This document shows, one piece after another, positions 59,233 to 64,000 of a stretch of 64,000 nucleotides of DNA. Below the pieces are notes generated by a model. The model saw only the letters and a program-made list of their open reading frames with translations, was not told the origin of the DNA and did not search any database. The stretch lies in contig DATJVY010000088.1 in assembly GCA_035501615.1 (NCBI GenBank), forward strand, positions 11,116 through 75,115. The letters run 5' to 3'. The stretch is from RPRB01 sp035501615. GTDB lineage: Bacteria > Myxococcota > Myxococcia > Myxococcales > Myxococcaceae. Position 1 is the stretch's first letter. Each line of letters starts with the position of its first letter. Position numbers and translations under genes: made by a program.

Positions 59233-60209
59233 CGCGGCGCGCTCACCGTCTGCGCGATGCGGCCGAAGAGGCTCCGGCCCTCGGCGTCGAAGGTCTCGAT
59301 CTCGATCCGATCACCGGCGGCCATGAACGGCGTCGTCGCCTTGCCCTGCTCGATGGTCTCGATCATCCGCTGCTCGGCGAGGCAGCTGATGCCGCGAGCG
59401 CGGTCCTCGTTGCTCACCGTGCCGCTGCCGAGGAGCGTCCCGGCGGTGAAGGCGCGGGTCCGCGCCACGTGCTCCAGCAGCTGGAAGAAGGAGAAATGCA
59501 TCTCCGGGCCGGCGTCGGTGTCTCCGACCACGCGGCCGTTCAGCGTCGAGCGGACCCGGACCCGTGCCCGCCCTCCGCGCCAGGCGGACCCGAGCTCGTC
59601 GGGCGTCACGGCAAACGGGCCGAAGGCGGTGGCCGGCTTGCTCTGGAAGAAGCCGAAGCCCTTGGCCAGCTCGGAGGGGATGAGGTTCCGCAGGCTCACG
59701 TCGTTGCACTGGGTGATGAGCCGCACGTACTTCCCGGCAACGTCGGCGCGGGTTCCCAGGGGCACGTCGCCGAGGATCACGACGATCTCCGACTCGAAGT
59801 CGAGGCCCCAGGCGGAGTCGGGCAGGACGAGGTCGTCGGTGGGACCGAGGAGGACTCCCGAGCCGCCCTGGTACACGAGCGGGTCGGTCTCGAGCGTGGG
59901 CGGAGGCTCGGCGCCGCGCGCCTTGCGCACCAGCCGAACGTGGTTGAGGTACGCGGAGCCGTCGACCCACTCGTAGGCGCGGGGGAGCGGGGCGTGGAGC
60001 TGGCGGACGTCGAGCGGTTCACCGTCCAGCGCGCCACGGTCGAGCCGGTCCGAGAGCGCTCGCAGCCCAGGCTCGGTGGAGTCCCAGGCATCGAGCGCGG
60101 ACTGGAGGGTGCGCGCGACGTCGTGGGCGCGAGCGAACGCAGCCCCGTCGCGGCGCACGACCACCAGCGCGCCATCCCGGGTTCCGTCTCGCAGGGTCGC
60201 CAGCTTCAT
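59229..60209 (-). CDS. Fumarylacetoacetase (FAH family)
   Basis: A 326-residue FAH-fold hydrolase starting at the ATG at 60209. The metal site includes GLDFESEIVVILG (about 134-146), ITQCNDVSLRNL, and GTLLGSGTVSNED. Length and the N-terminal domain fit the monocistronic bacterial group rather than the 420-residue eukaryote-like FahA. The context, between maiA and DUF72 in the tyrosine operon, supports cleavage of fumarylacetoacetate to fumarate and acetoacetate. Confidence 0.9.
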   Translation of the reverse strand: MKLATLRDGTRDGALVVVRRDGAAFARAHDVARTLQSALDAWDSTEPGLRALSDRLDRGALDGEPLDVRQLHAPLPRAYEWVDGSAYLNHVRLVRKARGAEPPPTLETDPLVYQGGSGVLLGPTDDLVLPDSAWGLDFESEIVVILGDVPLGTRADVAGKYVRLITQCNDVSLRNLIPSELAKGFGFFQSKPATAFGPFAVTPDELGSAWRGGRARVRVRSTLNGRVVGDTDAGPEMHFSFFQLLEHVARTRAFTAGTLLGSGTVSNEDRARGISCLAEQRMIETIEQGKATTPFMAAGDRIEIETFDAEGRSLFGRIAQTVSAPR

Positions 60210-60985
60210 GGGGTGGCCCCGGGCTTTCGTCCATCGGTGGCAGGGGTGTCAAGGCGCATCGTTTCTCCCAGCGCCGCACGAAGCGCGAGGGCGTCGTGGA
60301 CCGCGTGGCCGCCGAGGTCGTTGTTGAAGAAGACGTAGGCATCCATTCCCCGGCGCCGGGTCCGGAGGAGGTCACGCGCGACCGGGGCCAGCGCGGCAGG
60401 TCCGTACCGACCGCCGTAGCGCGCGCCCGCGCCGTGAAAGCGGAGGTAGCGAAAGCCGCCGGTGAGCCGGGGCGGGGAGAGCGGGAGGAGGTCGTGCTCG
60501 CAGAAGGCGGCGCGGTGCGAGTCCAGCACTGCACAGGTCTCGGGGAGGTACCAGCTGGGCTCGCGGAACTCGACTGCGTGTCGGATCCGGCGAGGCAGGG
60601 CGGCGAGGAACGCGTCCAGTCGAGGAAGCGCGTCCACCTCGAAGCGCGGTGGGAGCTGCCAGAGGACCACCGCGAGCTTGGGCCCCAGGGGCTCGAGCGG
60701 AGCGAAGAAGCGCTCCAGCGCCTCGGCCGGGTCCTTCAGCTTCTTCATGTGCGTGACGTACCGGCTGCCCTTGGCGGCGAAGACGAAGCCCGGCGGGGTG
60801 CTCATCTCCCAGCGGGTGGCGGCGCGGGCGGTGGCGAGCCGGTAGAAGGTGGCGTTGAGCTCCACCGCGGGGAACACGCTCGCGTAGCGCTCGAGCCAGC
60901 GTCCGGTGCCGAGCCCCGGCGGGTAGAGAACCTTCCGCCAGTGCGGGTACTGGTATCCGCTGGTCCCGACCAGGATGCGCGACAT
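60206..60985 (-). CDS. DUF72 family protein (YecE-like)
   Basis: A 259-residue TIM-barrel-like protein starting at the ATG at 60985. Typical points are the start ILVGTSGYQYPHWRKVLYP, VELNATFYRLA, FAAKGSRYVTHMKKL, VEFREPSW and the late YVFFNNDLGGHAVHDA. The function of the family is not settled; a nuclease role has been proposed. It is first in the homogentisate operon, overlapping the next gene by ATGA. Confidence 0.9.
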   Translation of the reverse strand: MSRILVGTSGYQYPHWRKVLYPPGLGTGRWLERYASVFPAVELNATFYRLATARAATRWEMSTPPGFVFAAKGSRYVTHMKKLKDPAEALERFFAPLEPLGPKLAVVLWQLPPRFEVDALPRLDAFLAALPRRIRHAVEFREPSWYLPETCAVLDSHRAAFCEHDLLPLSPPRLTGGFRYLRFHGAGARYGGRYGPAALAPVARDLLRTRRRGMDAYVFFNNDLGGHAVHDALALRAALGETMRLDTPATDGRKPGATP

Positions 60986-61072
60986 CGGTGCGGAGTACGG
61001 TACGCACGGACCAGGCACCCTGAAACCGCCTTGAACCGGCGGGCCGGTCGTAGTACCTCGATCGGGCCGCAC

Positions 61073-61144
61073 GCGGGAGTAGCTCAGCGGTAGAGCATCG
61101 GCTTCCCAAGCCGAGGGTCGCGGGTTCGACCCCCGTCTCCCGCT
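61073..61144 (+). tRNA. tRNA-Gly (anticodon CCC)
   Basis: A 72-nt tRNA: acceptor GCGGGAG/CTCCCGC with discriminator T, D-arm AGCTCAGCGGTAGAGCA, anticodon stem TCGGC/GCCGA around TTCCCAA (anticodon CCC), and T-arm GCGGGTTCGACCCCCGT. No CCA is encoded. Its 3' half is overlapped antisense by an integrase remnant, so this is a likely integration site. Confidence 0.95.
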
Positions 61145-61413
61145 CTCTGGAAGGCCCTGGTGGCGCTCGCGATTTCGGTGGGTGCTGCCGGGGCCTTCGA
61201 GTCTCCCGCGTCGGGTGAAGCAAGCGGTGAAGCAAGGAAATCCCGACCGACGGCCTCCTCGGGGGCGATGCCGAGCTTGAGCTTGTCGATCTCCCGGAGG
61301 ACGTAGTCGGGCCCGAGGTGGCCGTAGACGTCCATGGTGATGCGAGGGTCCCGGTGGCGCATCACACGCTGGACAACCAGCACCTCGGCTACTGCTTCGA
61401 GCTGGAACGACAT
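61084..61413 (-). pseudogene. C-terminal remnant of a tyrosine recombinase (integrase)
   Basis: About 110 codons whose middle matches the last part of phage-type integrases: VVQRVMRHRDPRITMDVYGHL, with the H-x-x-R region degraded and the nucleophile Tyr in DVYGHL kept, followed by DYVLREIDKL. The catalytic domain upstream is missing; before residue 10 the frame turns into unrelated Pro/Gly-rich sequence. The C-terminus is the antisense of tRNA-Gly, as expected for an integrase that recombines into a tRNA 3' end. It marks an old integrated element. Confidence 0.7.
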
Positions 61414-61426
61414 CAACGCTTCATTC

Positions 61427-61657
61427 GTGCAGAAGACTGTGGAGGATCTGGCCGCCGCGCAGATCATGTATCTGTGCCTTCCCAAGCCCGCACCTCCTCC
61501 ACCCGAACTCGGGCCTCCTCCAGGTCCGGATGCCTCGGATGCGTTCAAGAAGCGATACGAATCGCGGGCAGCGGAAGCGAGGAGGTACCAACCACCACCT
61601 CCCGTCTCGCCCGAGGACTGCCCACCGGAAGGCACGCCCAAGGCTCAAAGCATCTAG
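61427..61657 (+). CDS. Small proline-rich ORF, possibly a gene fragment
   Basis: A 76-codon frame from a GTG at 61427. It reads plausibly as protein (VQKTVEDLAAAQIMYL, then a PAPPPPELGPPPGP stretch, then DAFKKRYESRAAEARRY). No family is recognised and there is no clear ribosome-binding site. It is antisense to the frame that extends the integrase remnant upstream, and may be the 3' end of a gene broken by the same rearrangement. Confidence 0.3.
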   Translation: MQKTVEDLAAAQIMYLCLPKPAPPPPELGPPPGPDASDAFKKRYESRAAEARRYQPPPPVSPEDCPPEGTPKAQSI

Positions 61658-61688
61658 CGGGACCGACCTCTGGCCGTCGTCCGAGGTC

Positions 61689-62201
61689 CTATGAACTGTC
61701 CTTGCAGGCGCACCCCGGCGGCTTGTGGCAGACCTTGTCGCAGGCGATGCACGAGTCGCCGCACGGGCAGCTCGTCGCGCAGTGCTTGCAGCAGCCCGAG
61801 CCCTTCGGGGCGGCGGCTGGCGCGGAGTCGGGGACCGACATGAGGCCCTGAGCAGGCGCGACCTCGGGGACTGGCTCTTTCGTTGGACGGGGCGTACTCC
61901 GAGGAGCTGACCATGGGCAGGTCGAGCAATTCAGCTCCCAGCCGTCCTTCGCCTTCGCGTCCGCGTTCGTCTGCCATTGCATGTTGCTCGGGTCGTCCCG
62001 GCCACAACACGCCAGCGGGCAGACGTGATCGATCGTGTATCCGTAGCAACGGCCGGTCGTCTTGCCGGTGCGCGGACACGGGTGAGTTGCCCTGAAAGCG
62101 GCCCTCGCGCTCGGGTCCCGGACGATGCGGCCGTCGGCGTCTCGACGCGGGTGACAGCTCGGCGGCGTCAGGAGCAGTGCGCCGATGAGGACGATGAGCA
62201 C
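61689..62201 (-). CDS. Exported HNH-nuclease-like protein with Cys-rich tail
   Basis: A 170-residue protein from the GTG at 62201. An N-terminal hydrophobic stretch (LIVLIGALLLTPPSC) suggests export. The core HPCPRTGKTTGRCYGYTIDHV, then PLACCGRDDPSNMQWQT, is an HNH-type motif (His59 in IDH, Asn73 in SNMQ). The last 35 residues hold eleven cysteines (about 136-168), a possible metal-binding or disulfide-rich knot. A Pro/Ser/Thr linker joins the two. It may cut extracellular DNA or act as a toxin-like effector; there is no immunity gene beside it. Confidence 0.65.
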   Translation of the reverse strand: MLIVLIGALLLTPPSCHPRRDADGRIVRDPSARAAFRATHPCPRTGKTTGRCYGYTIDHVCPLACCGRDDPSNMQWQTNADAKAKDGWELNCSTCPWSAPRSTPRPTKEPVPEVAPAQGLMSVPDSAPAAAPKGSGCCKHCATSCPCGDSCIACDKVCHKPPGCACKDSS

Positions 62202-62253
62202 CGTCGCAAGCGTAGGGCGAACGACTCAGGCGCGGCGTAGGCTCACTCCAGAC

Positions 62254-62550
62254 ATGGAGGTGTCCGACGCATACGCAGCCGCGTGGCGACGATTGAGGGC
62301 CGTCCGCGCGGTCCTGCTCTCGATCCTGTTCGGGGGAGTCCCGGTTGGCGTGGTTCTCCTGCTCCTTCACGTCCATCCGGCGTTGTTCTTCATTCCGTGG
62401 GCAACTGCGGTCTTCGTCGCGATTGCCTTCGTCGGTCTCGTACGGTGTCCCCGGTGCGGCTACAGCTTCACGGCTCCCCGGGTCCGCGAGTATCCGTTCA
62501 CGAATCGTTGCGTTCAGTGCGGCCTGCGGGTCGGCAGCCCTGAGCCGTGA
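62254..62550 (+). CDS. Small membrane protein with C-terminal zinc ribbon
   Basis: A 98-residue protein from the ATG at 62254. Two TM helices (about 17-39 and 43-62) are followed by a zinc ribbon, CPRC at 65-68 and CVQC at 86-89. No family name is known to me. It is divergent from the HNH gene and convergent with the lipoprotein gene to its right. Confidence 0.6.
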   Translation: MEVSDAYAAAWRRLRAVRAVLLSILFGGVPVGVVLLLLHVHPALFFIPWATAVFVAIAFVGLVRCPRCGYSFTAPRVREYPFTNRCVQCGLRVGSPEP

Positions 62551-62596
62551 AGTCGGGATCGAAAAGCACGGACGGGCCACGCGCCCACGGGAGCGA

Positions 62597-63082
62597 CTAG
62601 GGAGGCGGCAACTCACCCGCGTCCGGGAAAACAACGGTAGTCGTCGTGCGGATCAGTTCCAGATTGAAGGTGACGGACGCGGGCTGCTCGCCGGCGTCGA
62701 GACCCTCGCTCGGTTCTGTAAGTGTTGCCGCTCCGATCAGATGCCCGCCATCGAGCGTCGCGGTGACATTCGCCGTCGATGCTTGCAGGCTCACATCGTT
62801 GGCATGCCGCACACCGCTCAACACGTCGATGGTGTGAAAGTAGTCCGGTTGATCGGGATCGTTCATGGCCTCGAAGCCCGAGAGGGTTCCGGCGTCCTCC
62901 ACCAGAGTGAATCGGAGCTTCGCGAGACGACTTCCCGCGTCGAAGCCGCCCTCCCAGACACCGGTCAGAGAGTCATAAGTCGGGCCGCGCGCGGGAGTGG
63001 GTTGAGGCGACTTCGTGCATCCCGCTGCGAGGACTCCGGCGAGCAGGAACACGCACTTCGTCCGAGCACCTAGAGGCAGCAC
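62597..63082 (-). CDS. Lipoprotein of unknown function
   Basis: A 161-residue protein. The GTG at 63082 has AAGGGTGG upstream; a TTG at 63088 is possible. The signal ends in the lipobox LAAGC (Cys22). The rest is beta-rich (GVWEGGFDAGSRLAKLRFTL) with a short Pro tail and no recognised domain. It overlaps the end of the upstream phospholipase-like gene by 13 bp, so the two are probably one operon. Confidence 0.65.
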   Translation of the reverse strand: MLPLGARTKCVFLLAGVLAAGCTKSPQPTPARGPTYDSLTGVWEGGFDAGSRLAKLRFTLVEDAGTLSGFEAMNDPDQPDYFHTIDVLSGVRHANDVSLQASTANVTATLDGGHLIGAATLTEPSEGLDAGEQPASVTFNLELIRTTTTVVFPDAGELPPP

Positions 63083-63876
63083 TGGCAACCACCCTTCTGC
63101 GCTGAGTCATAAGCATTGTTCGCAATCGCGGTCGCAAGTACCAGTCGTCCAAACTTCTGAGCCGAGGTCCGGCATCCCCAACGGTCCCCAAAATCGGTGA
63201 CACGGTTGAACCGACTCACGCAGATGGCATCCATGGCTGAGAGCAGTTGATCATCGCAGGACTGCTTCGCCCTGGGACACGTTCCATAGCAAGTGTCATG
63301 GTCGTTGCACGCTGGCGTGAAGTCCGCCTTCCCCCAATTACTCGGCAGCCGGTGTTCGCTCGTCCCGCATCCGTTCACGGGGACGATGTAGTTTGGTCTG
63401 CTGATCCGGTCGGGAAAGTCGGCGAGGTTCGCGATAGGCGTCTTCGCAACTGGGGCTCCGGTCGCCCCGCAGCATTGAGTTACACCGTCGAAGGCGACAC
63501 CGCCGCAGATCGCCGGAAGGCACCAAGCGTCGAAGCCTCCACGCCCCTCCACGTTCTTGAAGATGTGGCACGTCGTGCCGCTATTGCAGCAGTGAAGGTA
63601 TCCCGCTGCTTCGGACCCGGGACAACAGATTGTCCCGGAAGGACAGCAGTACGCACCTCCGCCGTTGGTCGGTTCCGTCCCCGGAGGGACGCAGCATGCG
63701 ATCGTCTGAGGAAGCGGAGGTGGGCTTCCGAGGTTGCAGTAGTACTGGGTGGCGGAGAGCAGAGACCCGGCGTCGGCGGAGCACGAGAGATCGAGAGCCT
63801 GTTGCTTGGTCTCAAGATCGAGCCCTAGGCCGCAACCCAGAAAGAGGAGCGTCAGCGCGGCTAGAACGCATCTCAC
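63070..63876 (-). CDS. Cys-rich lipoprotein with phospholipase A2-like active-site motif
   Basis: A 268-residue protein from the GTG at 63876, which overlaps the IS transposase stop (GTGA). The lipobox FLGC gives Cys15. Residues 31-140 are a Cys-rich region with CC pairs at about 61, 77, 84, 96 and 135. The second half has VNGCGTSEHRLPSNW as a possible calcium loop and ACNDHDTCYGTC with His193/Asp194, the catalytic dyad pattern of secreted phospholipases A2, then more Cys (SCDDQLL, GCR). It would hydrolyse phospholipids at the cell surface. The fold needs confirmation by structure prediction; the N-terminal Cys region has no match I know. Confidence 0.6.
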   Translation of the reverse strand: MRCVLAALTLLFLGCGLGLDLETKQQALDLSCSADAGSLLSATQYYCNLGSPPPLPQTIACCVPPGTEPTNGGGAYCCPSGTICCPGSEAAGYLHCCNSGTTCHIFKNVEGRGGFDAWCLPAICGGVAFDGVTQCCGATGAPVAKTPIANLADFPDRISRPNYIVPVNGCGTSEHRLPSNWGKADFTPACNDHDTCYGTCPRAKQSCDDQLLSAMDAICVSRFNRVTDFGDRWGCRTSAQKFGRLVLATAIANNAYDSAQKGGCQCCL

Positions 63877-64000
63877 AACCTCCGCAGCAAGATGACGAGG
63901 GCGGCGAGATGGAGGAGGCCGAGGTAGTTCTCGGCCTTCGACTCGTAGCGGGTGACCAGGCGCCTGAAACACATCAGCCATGCGAAGAGGCGCTCGACGT
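63873..64000 (-). mobile_element. C-terminal end of an IS5-type transposase (cut by the window edge)
   Basis: From the right edge leftward the minus strand reads VERLFAWLMCFRRLVTRYE and SKAENYLGLLHLAALVILL, then a stop at 63873. The E...R/K-x-L, RY-E-S-K-AENYLG end is the well-known C-terminus of IS5-family DDE transposases. Only 42 codons are visible; the rest of the element and its left inverted repeat were not seen inside the window. Confidence 0.8.

Noticed and set aside
61334..61426. Upstream part of the plus-strand small frame near the integrase remnant
   Set aside because: It is antisense to the integrase homology and Thr/Ser/Arg-rich; only the part after about 61427 reads like protein.
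1..64000. CRISPR arrays, rRNA genes, riboswitches and a replication origin
   Set aside because: No regularly spaced repeats, rRNA-like sequence, DnaA-box cluster or recognisable riboswitch core was seen.

Overview
This window is very GC-rich (by eye about 70% or more over most of its length), densely packed, and full of start/stop overlaps (ATGA, GTGA, TGATG). The gene content suggests a delta-proteobacterial lineage, most likely Myxococcota (an Anaeromyxobacter- or Myxococcus-like organism). The pointers are a myxobacterial-style exopolysaccharide export set with a separate beta-barrel, a PATAN/receiver protein, LpxC (so Gram-negative), and many lipoproteins. The taxonomic call is inference; no rRNA gene is present.

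Region 1 (1-22.4 kb) is an envelope polysaccharide locus. The left part holds a GT4 glycosyltransferase cut by the window edge, a beta-helix lipoprotein, an LhgO-like FAD oxidoreductase, a DUF4910 peptidase-like protein, an RmlC-type epimerase, a C-methyltransferase, an SDR epimerase, two PIG-L deacetylases, a glucose-1-phosphate cytidylyltransferase-like enzyme, a class III (GSA-type) aminotransferase and a pyruvyl transferase. Together these look like a route to an unusual, probably branched and amino-modified, activated sugar. The right part is the assembly and export machinery. One minus-strand operon encodes an OPX lipoprotein, a beta-barrel, a receiver-only regulator, a Wzz-type co-polymerase, a BY-kinase-like protein without a P-loop, and a glycosyltransferase. 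Divergent to it lie a WecG/TagA glycosyltransferase and the priming undecaprenyl-phosphate sugar transferase.

Region 2 (22.5-42.6 kb) is mostly housekeeping. It has tRNA-Leu(CAG), a large membrane-glycosyltransferase/GH140 fusion, a complete iscSUA-hscBA-fdx operon with a clear promoter and palindrome but no iscR, a DsbD-like protein, a pseudo-receiver/PATAN/TPR membrane protein, yebC-ruvC-ruvA-ruvB plus an unknown helical protein, lpxC, a DsbA-like lipoprotein, pyrF and a DUF6058-like gene.

Region 3 (42.6-61.1 kb) has a leucyl aminopeptidase, an ScfR-type regulator with a cysteine motif and nearby TTTACAAA-like sites, two divergent multi-pass membrane proteins, DUF1015, a RibD-like reductase, serC, a chalcone-isomerase-like secreted protein, an M13 peptidase, a GNAT acetyltransferase and a PA0069-type radical SAM protein. 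It ends with a tyrosine/homogentisate catabolic operon (DUF72, fumarylacetoacetase, maleylacetoacetate isomerase, HPPD, HgmA).

Region 4 (61.07-64.0 kb) looks like accessory DNA beside tRNA-Gly(CCC). A tyrosine-recombinase C-terminal remnant points into the tRNA 3' end. It is followed by small exported or membrane proteins (an HNH nuclease with a Cys-rich tail, a zinc-ribbon membrane protein, a lipoprotein, and a Cys-rich lipoprotein with a phospholipase A2 active-site motif). The end of an IS5-type transposase gene runs off the right edge. Visibly lower GC and ragged ORFs here fit acquired, partly decayed DNA.
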